Below are positions 18,478-27,694 of a stretch of DNA of 41,415 nt, in pieces. The stretch lies in contig CANJXG010000011.1 of NCBI GenBank assembly GCA_947478905.1, forward strand, positions 1-41,415, written 5' to 3'. The stretch comes from Coxiellaceae bacterium (GTDB lineage: Bacteria; Pseudomonadota; Gammaproteobacteria; Berkiellales; Berkiellaceae). The position numbers and the translations under genes are program-made. How positions within the stretch are numbered: the first letter of the stretch is position 1; the number at the start of each line of letters is the position of its first letter. The notes below the pieces were generated by a model, which saw only the letters and a list, made by a program, of their open reading frames with translations, did not search any database and was not told the origin of the DNA.

Positions 18478-19114
18478 ATATGGAATAAAAAGAGAGGGAT
18501 TGTTGGCCTTTCGTGGCCGTGGTCAATGGCTCAATCCTTTGATGTTTTTTATTATGGTTAGTAGTTTATTTCCTTTATCGACTATGGATAGTCCTCAATT
18601 ATATCAAAAATTTGCACCTTGTATTATTTGGATAGGCATTCTATTAGCGAGTATTTTATCTTTAGAATTTTCTTTTAGAGCGGATTTTGAAGAAGGGGTG
18701 TTTGAACAATGGATATTAAGTCCTCTCCCCTTATGGTTTTTACTACTCACTAAGGGTTTAGCACATTGGCTTATTCATTTGTTGCCAATGGTGATATTGG
18801 CACCTGTAATAGCCTATAGCTTATATTTGCCATCAGAAAGTTTTGTAACTTTAATTTTTAGTTTATTATTGGGGACTCCTATTTTAAGCATGATTGCTTT
18901 AATTGGGGTGTGTTTAACATTAGGAATAAAAAATTCAGGAATACTATTAAGCCTGATTCTTATTCCTCTTATGATCCCAGTTCTCATTTTTGGTGTAGGC
19001 GCTATTCATGCTTATGAGCCTCATGCCCAATTTGCGTTATTGGGGGCGATGTTAGCAATGAGCTGTTGTTTTGCTCCTATAGTAGCGGCTTTTGCGTTAA
19101 GAACGAGTATATAA
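18461..19114 (+). CDS. ccmB: Heme exporter membrane protein CcmB
   Basis: CcmB is the membrane subunit of the CcmAB ABC complex. The 217-residue protein has about six transmembrane segments and conserved features such as FRADFEEGVFEQWILSPLPL and LGTPILSMIALIGVCLTLG. Its stop shares bases with the ccmC start (TAATG), and it overlaps ccmA at the 5' end. Confidence 0.94.
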   Translation: MFVSFKYGIKREGLLAFRGRGQWLNPLMFFIMVSSLFPLSTMDSPQLYQKFAPCIIWIGILLASILSLEFSFRADFEEGVFEQWILSPLPLWFLLLTKGLAHWLIHLLPMVILAPVIAYSLYLPSESFVTLIFSLLLGTPILSMIALIGVCLTLGIKNSGILLSLILIPLMIPVLIFGVGAIHAYEPHAQFALLGAMLAMSCCFAPIVAAFALRTSI

Positions 19115-19863
19115 TGATAATCAAAATACAAAATATTAAAAAATTAGCGTCTGCTCATGTTGTATATAAAATAATGGGAAAGAGTATTCCCTTATTTTGG
19201 TTAGGAGCCTTGGTATTTTTAAGCTATGGACTGTATGGGGGATTGGTATTATCTCCCTCAGATTACCAGCAAGGAGATGCTTTTAGAATTTTATATGTTC
19301 ATGTTCCTTGTGCATTTTTATCGTTGTTTATTTATGTGCTTATGGCATTTTATTCTATTGTATATTTAATTTGGCGTATCAAAATCTTTGATGTTTTTAG
19401 TGTTGCGTGTGCTCCTATTGGTGCACTATTTACTTTTTTAGCCCTTGCCACCGGAAGCATTTGGGGCAAACCCATGTGGGGAACTTGGTGGATTTGGGAT
19501 GCGCGTTTAACCTCAGAGCTTATTTTATTGTTTTTATATTGTGGTTATATTGGATTATATAATGCGATACAAGATCCTAAAATCGCGGCAAAAGCATGTG
19601 CGATTTTAGCGATTGTGGGGGTGATTGATATTCCAATTATTCATTTTTCTGTGACTTGGTTTCAAACCCTGCATCAAGGTGCAACCTTAAGTAAACTTTC
19701 AGCTCCCAGTTTAGCTTCTCAGATGCTTTGGCCCTTATTAGGGATGCTATTAGGATTTGGATTTTATTTTGGTGCGGTTGCTTGTACACGTGCACGTTCG
19801 ATATTATTACATAGAGAATATGATAAGCGATGGGTAAGAGGGGTAACCAATGGATCACTATAG
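19114..19863 (+). CDS. ccmC: Heme-handling protein CcmC
   Basis: CcmC delivers heme to CcmE at the periplasmic face. The 249-residue protein has six transmembrane segments and the tryptophan-rich WWD heme motif WGTWWIWDARLTSE (about 126-139), flanked by candidate axial histidines in YVHVPCAF and FQTLHQGATL. I choose the ATG at 19114, which overlaps the ccmB stop; an upstream non-ATG start would overlap ccmB by 49 nt. The 3' end overlaps ccmD by 14 nt. Confidence 0.95.
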   Translation: MIIKIQNIKKLASAHVVYKIMGKSIPLFWLGALVFLSYGLYGGLVLSPSDYQQGDAFRILYVHVPCAFLSLFIYVLMAFYSIVYLIWRIKIFDVFSVACAPIGALFTFLALATGSIWGKPMWGTWWIWDARLTSELILLFLYCGYIGLYNAIQDPKIAAKACAILAIVGVIDIPIIHFSVTWFQTLHQGATLSKLSAPSLASQMLWPLLGMLLGFGFYFGAVACTRARSILLHREYDKRWVRGVTNGSL

Positions 19864-19942
19864 TGTGTATGTTTTTTCCGCTTATGGAATTGTATTTTTA
19901 GGATTAGGATGGATGGCTATATCGAGCCAATTTTTTAGATGA
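19850..19942 (+). CDS. ccmD: Heme exporter small subunit CcmD
   Basis: A 30-residue protein, one transmembrane helix (about residues 7-26, YVFSAYGIVFLGLGW), fits CcmD, which stabilises the CcmC-CcmE complex. It begins inside the end of ccmC (overlap 14 nt) and its TGA overlaps the ATG of ccmE (ATGA). It is shorter than most CcmD proteins (45-70 residues), lacking most of the basic cytoplasmic tail. Position and topology make the call. Confidence 0.82.
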   Translation: MDHYSVYVFSAYGIVFLGLGWMAISSQFFR

Positions 19943-20370
19943 GCAAAGTACATAATAGAAGAATTTTTTTAGTGATTTTTATTATCAGTACGATAGCATT
20001 AGCAGTAGGATTAGTACTGTATGCGCTCAAACAGAATATCAATTTATTTTATACTCCTACCGAAATTATTGCTCAAAAAGCACCGTTTTTAAAAACCATA
20101 CGAGTAGGGGGTATGGTTAAAAAAGGAAGCATTATTCGAGGAGATAACTTAAATATTGAATTTATTATTACTGATTTTCATAAAGAACTTCCGGTGTCGT
20201 ATACGGGCATTTTGCCTGATTTATTTAGAGAGGGACAAGGTATTGTGGTATCGGGATTAGTCCAAAAAAAGGGTGCTTTTCAAGCACATGAAGTGTTAGC
20301 AAAGCACGATGAAAATTATATGCCACCAGAAGCCAAAGCTGCAATGGAACAAGGAGCGCGTTTGCTATGA
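19939..20370 (+). CDS. ccmE: Cytochrome c maturation heme chaperone CcmE
   Basis: CcmE covalently binds heme and carries it to CcmF. The 143-residue protein has an N-terminal membrane anchor (about 9-28), the OB-fold domain with IRVGGMVKKGSI, and the heme-binding His in AHEVLAKHDENYMPPE (His about 127). It overlaps ccmD and ccmF by 4 nt each. Confidence 0.96.
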   Translation: MSKVHNRRIFLVIFIISTIALAVGLVLYALKQNINLFYTPTEIIAQKAPFLKTIRVGGMVKKGSIIRGDNLNIEFIITDFHKELPVSYTGILPDLFREGQGIVVSGLVQKKGAFQAHEVLAKHDENYMPPEAKAAMEQGARLL

Positions 20371-22265
20371 TACCAGAATTAGGGTTATTTGCTTTAATTA
20401 TTAGTCTAGGTTTCGCTCTATTACTTAGTACAACACCTTGGTTTTTTGATTCAAAAAGAGTGAGTGTAAGTTTTGCTTTAGGGCAAATGGCTTTTGTCAT
20501 TTTTAGTTGTATTGCCTTAGGGTGGGCTTTTTATACAGATGATTTTAGTGTAGTCTATGTAGCCCATAATTCTAATATTAATTTGCCCACCCCTTATAAA
20601 TTGAGTGCAATTTGGGGAGGGCATGAAGGATCCATGCTCTTATGGTATGCTATTTTATGTTTTTGGACGTGTTTGTTTTGTTTGAGCAAACAAGCAAATA
20701 TGCATCATTTTGAAAAAATAAAATCAGCCACTGCTATGATCTTAGGTGTATTAGGGGTTGGTTTTAATTTGTTTCTCTTAATGACTTCAAATCCTTTTGC
20801 ACGCTATTTACCCGAAGTGCCTCTAGAGGGGGCTGATTTAAATCCTCTATTACAAGATTTTGGATTGATTATCCACCCGCCTATTTTATATTTAGGCTAT
20901 GTAGGATTTGCCATTCCATTTGCCTTAAGTTTAGGATGTTTATTAACCGGAAGTCTCCCTAATGAAATAGCAAAATTAATGCGACCTTGGGTATTGAGTG
21001 CTTGGAGTTTTTTAACTATTGGCATTGCATTAGGGAGTTGGTGGGCTTATTATGAGTTAGGCTGGGGCGGCTGGTGGTTTTGGGATCCGGTCGAAAATGC
21101 GTCATTTATGCCCTGGTTGGCAGGCATAGCATTGCTTCATATGATTAAAGTAACTGAAAAACGCAATATTTTATCTAAATGGACGGTATTGCTGGCTATT
21201 ACCTGTTTTTCTTTAAGTTTGTTAGGCACTTTTTTAGTGCGATCAGGGGTGCTGACCTCTGTGCATGCCTTTGCGGTAGATCCGCTTCGAGGGGAGTTTA
21301 TTTTAAAATTATTGGCTCTTTTAGTAGGGGGAGCATTGGGGATGTATGCTCTAAAGGCCAATACGCTTAAAAGTCAAAAATTCGCATTATTTTCTCGAGA
21401 AGGATTTATATTTTTAGGTTCGATTATTTTATTTGTTTTAACGGCAAGTATATTATTAGGAACTTTGTATCCGATTATTATCGATGCTACTTTACATACT
21501 AAATTATCAGTCGGCCCTCCTTATTTTAATGCTATTTTTATGCCTTTTACAGCTTTTTTATTATTTAATATGGGCATAGCACCCCATATTAAATGGAATG
21601 AAGATAAAGCGCGACCTTATTTTTATTTAGCGTGTATAGGGATATTCGTTTCTTTTATTTTAAGTATAGGGATTTGGAATATATTTCAAATACCCTTTAG
21701 TTTTCAATTTATAGTGGGATTATTTTTAAGTATTTGGTTGATTTTGAGTACTGCTATTTTAGCGCTTAAGCGATTTAAAAATAAAAACTTAATAAATCAA
21801 TCGTTTATTTCGATGGCTATTGCACACTTGGGGGTTGCGGTGTGTGTGGCAGGCGTGGTGCTCACCACGCATTTAGATATTGAAAAAGATGTACGAATGG
21901 GGGTAGGCGATAGCGTATCGGTAGGCGAGTATCAATTTTATTTAAAAGAGTTCATTGAAATAATGGGCCCCAATTATGAAGGCATTAAAGGAAAGGTTGA
22001 GGTTTTTGCTAAAGCAAATCCCACTCAGCTATTAATGCATTTATATCCCGAAAAACGCTTGTATATGCCACGTGAAATGCCCATTAGTGAGACAGCTATT
22101 GATCCCGGGTTTTTTAGAGATTTGTATGTGGCTTTAGGAGAACCTCTGGCCAATAATACTTGGTCTGTAAGAATTTATATTAAGCCTTTTGTTCGATGGA
22201 TTTGGTTTGGGGCATTATTAATGGCTGTAGGGGGTTTTTTTGCTGTATTTAAGTGGAAAAAATAA
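20367..22265 (+). CDS. ccmF: Cytochrome c heme lyase subunit CcmF
   Basis: CcmF attaches heme to apocytochrome c. The 632-residue polytopic protein has the WWD motif WGGWWFWDPVENASFMPW (about 230-247), the HEGSMLLW motif near residue 91 and the conserved HPPILYLGYVGF (about 168-179). It is the last gene of this ccm run: no ccmG (dsbE), ccmH or ccmI follows. The next gene, after 97 bp, has its own promoter. Confidence 0.96.
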   Translation: MIPELGLFALIISLGFALLLSTTPWFFDSKRVSVSFALGQMAFVIFSCIALGWAFYTDDFSVVYVAHNSNINLPTPYKLSAIWGGHEGSMLLWYAILCFWTCLFCLSKQANMHHFEKIKSATAMILGVLGVGFNLFLLMTSNPFARYLPEVPLEGADLNPLLQDFGLIIHPPILYLGYVGFAIPFALSLGCLLTGSLPNEIAKLMRPWVLSAWSFLTIGIALGSWWAYYELGWGGWWFWDPVENASFMPWLAGIALLHMIKVTEKRNILSKWTVLLAITCFSLSLLGTFLVRSGVLTSVHAFAVDPLRGEFILKLLALLVGGALGMYALKANTLKSQKFALFSREGFIFLGSIILFVLTASILLGTLYPIIIDATLHTKLSVGPPYFNAIFMPFTAFLLFNMGIAPHIKWNEDKARPYFYLACIGIFVSFILSIGIWNIFQIPFSFQFIVGLFLSIWLILSTAILALKRFKNKNLINQSFISMAIAHLGVAVCVAGVVLTTHLDIEKDVRMGVGDSVSVGEYQFYLKEFIEIMGPNYEGIKGKVEVFAKANPTQLLMHLYPEKRLYMPREMPISETAIDPGFFRDLYVALGEPLANNTWSVRIYIKPFVRWIWFGALLMAVGGFFAVFKWKK

Positions 22266-22283
22266 AAAATTTAGTTGATTTGC

Positions 22284-22313
22284 TTGATATGGTGGTCTCA
22301 TTTAGAGTATACT
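22284..22313 (+). promoter_or_regulatory. Promoter of the first paralogous membrane protein
   Basis: TTGATA (22284-22289) and TATACT (22308-22313) are separated by 18 bp. The stretch is strikingly similar to the one upstream of the paralogue at 27695: both contain CTTGAT, GGT, TCATTTAG and GTATA at the same spacing. This supports a real, shared promoter or regulator site. Confidence 0.6.
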
Positions 22314-22362
22314 GGTCTTCAATGAAAAAACTAATTAACTTATTTTTGAGAGGTATTTTATA

Positions 22363-23709
22363 ATGGCAGCTACGGGACCTACACCTATTGTGAAACGTGT
22401 TTCAATTTTTCAGACATTTTTGACTCAATTAAGAGAAAATGACGTTAACTCTGAGCTCACAAAAGAGGAGATTGCAGAAGAGATAATAAAATGGTTAGAT
22501 GCCGAGTCTCACGATAAAAACCGTGAAGAGAGACTTTTACAGAGCGTTGGGATAATGCAGGCACAGAGCAGCATGAGGCTAACCCAAGGCAAGAATGATA
22601 CTAAGAATGCGGCGTACTTACAAAAAAAATCACATAATGGCTTTCTGTATTATACTACACAAGTAAATGCAGTATTTCGTCCACAATACAGCATCGAGCC
22701 TGGTTTAGAAGCAATTTTTGGTGACTACTCGAAAAGTCGCCAAGGGTTCTATCCAGCTGCACATGAAGTTTATCGAAAAACTGTATGGTTTTTGCAAAAA
22801 AGCGGTTGGTCTGCAGAAGAAAAGAAAAGGGTAGCTAAAGGATTTTCTGAATATTTTGAAGGATCTTTTGAGGATATCGTAGAGAAATCCTTTCCAGTAC
22901 TAGTACCAGTAAATCTATCTCCAGAAGTACATCAGATATTTATTAAGAGGAATATTATCGCCCCTATTAAAGATTTTACAAATACAGTTTCAAAGCAAGA
23001 GTATGAAATATATTTTAAAAATATAGAAAACGAAGTAGTGCCTCCGGCAGGATTTTTTGCCAAGCTTCGTTTTGATTATAGTAATGATATTGCTTTTGCG
23101 GGAAGAGTTTTTAAGTATGATTTTTCGAATATTTTGCAAGAAGCTTTTAAGCTAGTAGGAATAGCGTTCTTGTCACCGCTTATAATGATCTTGCTGGTTT
23201 TACCGGTGGTATGCTCGATAATTTTTGTCGTAGGAGTTTTTAATGTTGGATTAGTTGCTGCAGCTGCTGCGGTCGCAACATTCGTAAGTGCTATTGCTGC
23301 CAACGCAGCAGCCGCAGCAGCCTCAGCTGCAACTGGAGCTTTTGTTTTAAATATGCTTTCATTTGCAGCTGGATTGTTTGTTTTAAGTATTCCAGGGGTA
23401 GCAGCGACCTTGCATAGTGAAAATTGGGAAAATGGATATCTCTTTCCTATTAAGATGTTACTTTTAACCCCTGTGGTTGCTATTTCATCGGTTTTTTCAT
23501 GGTTGTTTAGTAAATCAGATCCAGTGGATAAAGCTCCCGGGCTAGCAGAACATCCAGATTTAGATATGCTAAGCCCTCCGAAGTTGGTACAAAAAGCACC
23601 CTCGCGGACACCTGAGATCTCTCGCAGTGAGATAGAGAGCAAAGAGGTAGAGAGTTTGCCTGCATCAAAAAGCACGGGTACACCTAAACTAGGTAATACA
23701 CCTCCATGA
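22363..23709 (+). CDS. Unknown membrane protein, paralogue A (effector-like)
   Basis: I do not recognise the family. The 448-residue protein has a soluble, charged N-terminal part (about 1-265) with a helix-rich opening (FQTFLTQLRE...LTKEEIAEEII) and the motif EYEIYFKNIENEVV (about 213-226). Several hydrophobic segments with poly-alanine follow (about 268-350 and 365-385), then a Pro/Ser/Glu-rich tail (about 390-448). It is clearly homologous to the protein at 27695-28867 across the N-terminal and membrane parts. A good GAGAGG ribosome site lies before ATG 22363. The Glu-rich, disordered tail recalls Dot/Icm type IVB effector C-termini, but that is inference. Confidence 0.75.
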   Translation: MAATGPTPIVKRVSIFQTFLTQLRENDVNSELTKEEIAEEIIKWLDAESHDKNREERLLQSVGIMQAQSSMRLTQGKNDTKNAAYLQKKSHNGFLYYTTQVNAVFRPQYSIEPGLEAIFGDYSKSRQGFYPAAHEVYRKTVWFLQKSGWSAEEKKRVAKGFSEYFEGSFEDIVEKSFPVLVPVNLSPEVHQIFIKRNIIAPIKDFTNTVSKQEYEIYFKNIENEVVPPAGFFAKLRFDYSNDIAFAGRVFKYDFSNILQEAFKLVGIAFLSPLIMILLVLPVVCSIIFVVGVFNVGLVAAAAAVATFVSAIAANAAAAAASAATGAFVLNMLSFAAGLFVLSIPGVAATLHSENWENGYLFPIKMLLLTPVVAISSVFSWLFSKSDPVDKAPGLAEHPDLDMLSPPKLVQKAPSRTPEISRSEIESKEVESLPASKSTGTPKLGNTPP

Positions 23710-23741
23710 GTAGAGAGGAATTAAATAAATTAAATTTGCAT

Positions 23742-23773
23742 AAAATGCTCGCTTAAGTGGGCATTTTGTTTTT
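23742..23773 (+). terminator. Rho-independent terminator
   Basis: AAAATGC (23742-23748) pairs with GCATTTT (23761-23767), extended inward by C-G and T-G pairs, followed by GTTTTTAT. It ends the transcript of paralogue A 33 nt after its stop. Confidence 0.75.
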
Positions 23774-23817
23774 ATACATTTATCCCGCGATAGCCACAGG
23801 CTATGGTATTCGTTCAG

Positions 23818-23841
23818 ACGCATGTTATATTGGACATGCGT
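23818..23841 (+). terminator. Hairpin, possible second terminator
   Basis: ACGCATGT (23818-23825) pairs perfectly with ACATGCGT (23834-23841) over an 8-base loop, followed by ACCGTTTTTGCTTTT. The T-tract is a few bases away, so termination is less certain. A smaller hairpin ATAGCC-ACA-GGCTAT lies just upstream (about 23790-23804). Confidence 0.4.
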
Positions 23842-23854
23842 ACCGTTTTTGCTT

Positions 23855-26812
23855 TTAGGTTAATGGCTCAAATAAATATTCTAAATCTTTAGCAGACATT
23901 TTAGTTTTTTGCTGTGCACCCGCTTTAAATAATCCTTGGGATAATTGTTTTTTGTTTTCCTGCATTTTTAATATTTTTTCTTCAACGGTGCCTTTGCACA
24001 CTAATTTGTAAACAAAAACTGGTTTGGTCTGCCCAATACGATACGCACGATCCGTAGCTTGAGATTCTGCAGCAGGATTCCACCAAGGATCGTAATGTAT
24101 CACTGTATCGGCTGCTGTTAAATTAAGTCCTACGCCACCAGCTTTTAGGCTAATGAGCATAATAGGAACATTTCCTTCTTGAAATTGCTTAACCGGTGTC
24201 ACTCTATCTTTAGTTTGACCCGTTAGCATCACATAATGAATCTTTTTGTTCATTAATTCTTGTTCAAGAAGTGTCAACATAGATGAAAAACTAGAAAATA
24301 ATAAAATTTTTCGTCCTTCAGCTATTAACGTATCGAGCATTTTCATTAAATGCTCTCGTTTTGCAGATTGATTAAGTTGTTTTGCCGCTACTAACGGTAA
24401 TAATTTCGGATCATTACAGGTTTGTCTTAATTTTAGCAGAGCGTCTAAAATAATAATTTGACTGCCAGCTAATCCTTTTTGTTTTACTGCGTTTTTAACT
24501 TTTTCTTGCATCGCGAGTCGAATCCCTTCATACAGATCTAGTTGCTTTCCTTTGAGTTCAATATTCTGAATGATTTCTGTTTTTGCAGGTAATTCTGTTG
24601 CGACTTCTTCTTTAGTGCGTCTGAGCATAAAGGGGCGTACTCGTTGAGCAAGGCTTTTTTGACGAGTAATATTGCCTTCTTTTTCAATAGGATCTCTGAA
24701 TAATTCTTTGAATTTTTTGGGCTCTCCTAATAATCCAGGCGCTGTAAAATTAAATAACGACCATAATTCCCCTAAATGATTTTCCATCGGAGTGCCAGTC
24801 ATGCACAAAGTATGATGTGATTTTATGTCCAATAAAGCTTCATATGCTTTTGTTTTAGGGTTTTTGATGTATTGCGCTTCATCTAAAATTAAATAATGAA
24901 ATTTTTGTTTGAGAAAAATAGCGTGATCTCTTACAAGCAGGGGATAAGTGCTTAAAACAATATCCGCTTTGTCAATATTTTCAAAATCAGCGTGTCGTTT
25001 ATCTCCTTGTAAAGTTAATATTTTTAAATCGGGCGTGAATCGTTTTGCTTCATCGCGCCAATTAGCCATTAAGCTTGTTGGTGCAATAATTAAATTGGGG
25101 TGCATCTGCCGACCCGCTTCCTTTTCACCCAACAAATGTGTTAAAACTTGGATGGTTTTTCCAAGTCCCATATCATCCGCTAATATGCCTCCCAATTGAA
25201 ATTCTCTTAAAAAATTCAACCAATCTAATCCTTCTTTTTGATAACCCCTTAATTGACCTTTGAATTGTGTAGGGATCTCACAAGGCGTAATGCCTTTAAA
25301 ATCGATTAATTTTTCGCCCAAATTTTTTAATTTTTCTCCCCCTAGCCAACGAGCCTTTAATGCTTGTTGCAGTCCCAATAATTGGGCAGCTTGTAAATAA
25401 TCGACTTTCATTTGGCCGTTTGTCAGTTTGTCATCGTACAGTTCAACGAGTACAAAAAGGATATCTTTGATTCTTTTGGCTTCAATAGCGACATATCGCT
25501 TGTCGGGTAGTTGCACATGAAATTGATGATCATCTGATAAATGATGAATTTGCTCTACATTTAAAATATTTTTATGCTCTGCAATAAGTTTGACTAGCAA
25601 GGGTAAAAGATTAATTTTTTCTCCATCAATTAATATTCCTAATTCAAATCCAAACCAATTATATTGGGTTTTATCTTCTACTTCTGTATACCATTCGTCT
25701 TCTTGGACACAATTAAAAGGAAAATCATTATCGATTTCAATAAGCCAATTTTGCTCGCGCAGCAAGGGAAGATTGTCAAATACAAAAGGTAGTCCAATCA
25801 CAAAAACGCCTTTTGAACTGGTAGACTCTGTTGTGTGCATTGCTCTAATGATAGAGAGCAATTTCGTTTCTTTTAGTGTATTGCGTTTTATGGTGCGTAA
25901 AGTATCGTATGCACTGTAATCTACTATAGTGTTGTTTTTATTATGAGCATCAATAGTGAGATTGTCGTATTTGAAACGTAGTATTGCAAGGGCAGAAGAA
26001 GTGGCGTTAGCAGTCAATTGTAAGCAGGGAGTAGGGGTGCCTTTTTTATATTCCTTTTTTAAGGCTTGAGGGGAAGGTAAAGCAGTAACAGCATTATGCA
26101 GGCGTTGTGCTTCCGTATAAGCTAAAGGAGGACTGTTCATGAAATGGATCGCAGTTTGGTTGTCAAACTCCGTTAGTAAAGGCCCTAATGTTGCAGTATG
26201 ATTATTTGATCTATCAATATCAAGATAAGCTAGCGGTTGAGTTGGCAAGATGATATTGTTTGTGTTGCTTTCTAATGTGCATTTTAATTTTTGCATGCCA
26301 TTATCTACAAATTTCCATGAAAATATCCCTTTATGAGTATCTCCTAGAGAAAGCTTAGGGCCTGATTTTTCCTGCCAGTAGCATCGATTTGTTTTTAGTA
26401 TGAGTGTTAAAATATCTTGAGCCATGGGACCGTTGATTATATGGCTATTTCCAGAAAGAATGGCGCTGGAGGAATATAAGGTTTTTGACATGACTTGAAG
26501 ATTATGAGTGATTAATATATCTTCTTCAGTTAATAGCGCCCTATGACTTGGTCTTGTAGATATTAACTGTGTTAGAGCACCATAACCGCCATTTTTAAGT
26601 AAGTAAGCAAATGCTAACTCTACGTGAAACATTTTAATAGAATGACTTTCAGTGAGTCTCAAAATATAGATTAATTCTTGTTTGTTAGAATTTTTATTAT
26701 TCTGTTGTATGGTTTGAGTATTGTCTTTTTGGATGTTTTTTAAAAAAGAAGATAACCAGTTGGAAGCTGAAGAATCTAGCTTGGGAAGCGTAGGAACTTG
26801 TGTATAAGTCAT
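23855..26812 (-). CDS. SNF2-family DNA-dependent ATPase/helicase
   Basis: The 985-residue protein has a long N-terminal region of unclear fold (1-500) and a complete SNF2 motor: motif I GILADDMGLGKTIQVL (about 545-560), motif II LILDEAQYIKN, motif III MTGTPMENHLGELWS, then the second lobe with SLKAGGVGLNLTAADTVIHY and DRAYRIGQTKPVFVY. Such proteins remodel protein-DNA or polymerase-DNA complexes; some act in repair or phage defence. No SWIM zinc-finger cysteines were seen in the N-terminal part. AAGGA lies 5 nt before ATG 26812. It stands between the two paralogous membrane proteins, on the other strand. Confidence 0.92.
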   Translation of the reverse strand: MTYTQVPTLPKLDSSASNWLSSFLKNIQKDNTQTIQQNNKNSNKQELIYILRLTESHSIKMFHVELAFAYLLKNGGYGALTQLISTRPSHRALLTEEDILITHNLQVMSKTLYSSSAILSGNSHIINGPMAQDILTLILKTNRCYWQEKSGPKLSLGDTHKGIFSWKFVDNGMQKLKCTLESNTNNIILPTQPLAYLDIDRSNNHTATLGPLLTEFDNQTAIHFMNSPPLAYTEAQRLHNAVTALPSPQALKKEYKKGTPTPCLQLTANATSSALAILRFKYDNLTIDAHNKNNTIVDYSAYDTLRTIKRNTLKETKLLSIIRAMHTTESTSSKGVFVIGLPFVFDNLPLLREQNWLIEIDNDFPFNCVQEDEWYTEVEDKTQYNWFGFELGILIDGEKINLLPLLVKLIAEHKNILNVEQIHHLSDDHQFHVQLPDKRYVAIEAKRIKDILFVLVELYDDKLTNGQMKVDYLQAAQLLGLQQALKARWLGGEKLKNLGEKLIDFKGITPCEIPTQFKGQLRGYQKEGLDWLNFLREFQLGGILADDMGLGKTIQVLTHLLGEKEAGRQMHPNLIIAPTSLMANWRDEAKRFTPDLKILTLQGDKRHADFENIDKADIVLSTYPLLVRDHAIFLKQKFHYLILDEAQYIKNPKTKAYEALLDIKSHHTLCMTGTPMENHLGELWSLFNFTAPGLLGEPKKFKELFRDPIEKEGNITRQKSLAQRVRPFMLRRTKEEVATELPAKTEIIQNIELKGKQLDLYEGIRLAMQEKVKNAVKQKGLAGSQIIILDALLKLRQTCNDPKLLPLVAAKQLNQSAKREHLMKMLDTLIAEGRKILLFSSFSSMLTLLEQELMNKKIHYVMLTGQTKDRVTPVKQFQEGNVPIMLISLKAGGVGLNLTAADTVIHYDPWWNPAAESQATDRAYRIGQTKPVFVYKLVCKGTVEEKILKMQENKKQLSQGLFKAGAQQKTKMSAKDLEYLFEPLT

Positions 26813-26930
26813 GATGTCCTTTAATGAATACAGTTAGTAAACTAAAAATTATAAAAAGCAAAACAATATTGTATCAGTTTTAGAGGTATATTTTGGAAAA
26901 ACAGAAAATAAATTTAAAAAATAAAGTCAA

Positions 26931-27488
26931 CTAACGTATTAATTTAAAACAACATTTTTTGAATTTAGTGCCGCTACCACAAGGACATACATCGTTACGT
27001 CCTACTTTGCTTGCTGAGCTGTAAGTAGCATTTTTAATAAGTTTCAGCTTTGGTTTGTTGTCAATTTTTTCTTTAAACATTTGGTAGTGGGTTTCGAGTC
27101 TTTTGGCATATGGTTGATCATTTTTAATTATTTTAGTAAAAATACTTAAAAATTCTTTACTGATGGGGTTTTGAGGAGATAGGAAATCAATACAAGTGCC
27201 CGGAAAATTTTGAGCTAATTCGTTATCTTGTCCATAACACCAGTCTCTATAAAATTTTTTTGTTTCCCAACCATAACGTAATTTGGCCCATACTTTAACG
27301 GGATCAGTTGTAATAACGTGAATCATCACATTACGGCAATCACAATCTGTATCCTCACAAAATGATTCCAAAAAAGCATAATTGCCTGGAGGGATATGTT
27401 GAGTAGTTTCGTTGTCAAGAATATATATATTTCGAAACTCAGTAGCGACTAAGTCAGGAAATTTCTCAAAAAAAGATGAAAATGACAT
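26931..27488 (-). CDS. SEC-C zinc-motif protein
   Basis: The 185-residue protein ends in the SEC-C zinc-binding motif VCPCGSGTKFKKCC (about residues 167-180). The rest (about 1-150) is a mixed domain with a second cysteine cluster, ESFCEDTDCDCRNV (about 42-55), seen in several bacterial SEC-C proteins of unknown role. It is not SecA, which is far longer. AAGGA precedes ATG 27488 by about 8 nt. It is separated by 118 bp from the SNF2 gene downstream and may share its transcript. Confidence 0.8.
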   Translation of the reverse strand: MSFSSFFEKFPDLVATEFRNIYILDNETTQHIPPGNYAFLESFCEDTDCDCRNVMIHVITTDPVKVWAKLRYGWETKKFYRDWCYGQDNELAQNFPGTCIDFLSPQNPISKEFLSIFTKIIKNDQPYAKRLETHYQMFKEKIDNKPKLKLIKNATYSSASKVGRNDVCPCGSGTKFKKCCFKLIR

Positions 27489-27601
27489 AAAATTTTTCCT
27501 TATTATTGAAATTTAGCTAGAGAGTACTTTTAAAGTGATGTAAAGTCAAATAATTGTGCATATCCTTGTTAATTTTTTCACCTGCGTGTATATATTTTTG
27601 C

Positions 27602-27631
27602 TTGATTTAGCGGTGTCATTTAGTGTATAAT
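27602..27631 (+). promoter_or_regulatory. Promoter of the second paralogous membrane protein
   Basis: TTGATT (27602-27607) and a perfect TATAAT (27626-27631) are 18 bp apart. The spacer shares GGT.TCATTTAG.GTATA with the promoter at 22284-22313, in register. Confidence 0.65.
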
Positions 27632-27678
27632 TTCACTAATTCAAATACGTTGACAAACTGATTTTTTAGAGGTTTTTT

Positions 27679-27687
27679 ATGAATTAG
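27679..27687 (+). other. Two-codon mini-ORF (ATG AAT TAG) at the ribosome binding site
   Basis: An ATG at 27679 sits about 6 nt after a GAGG Shine-Dalgarno, exactly where the paralogue has its start, but it is followed by a stop after one further codon. The main frame opens at GTG 27695 in the +1 frame. This could be a regulatory minicistron with restart at the GTG, or the scar of a single-base frameshift at the 5' end of the gene. Confidence 0.4.
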
Positions 27688-27694
27688 TTCTATT

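Noticed and set aside
23076-23675. 199-residue ORF antisense to paralogue A
   Set aside because: Its poly-Ala/Thr content mirrors the sense-strand repeats and it lacks any family resemblance.
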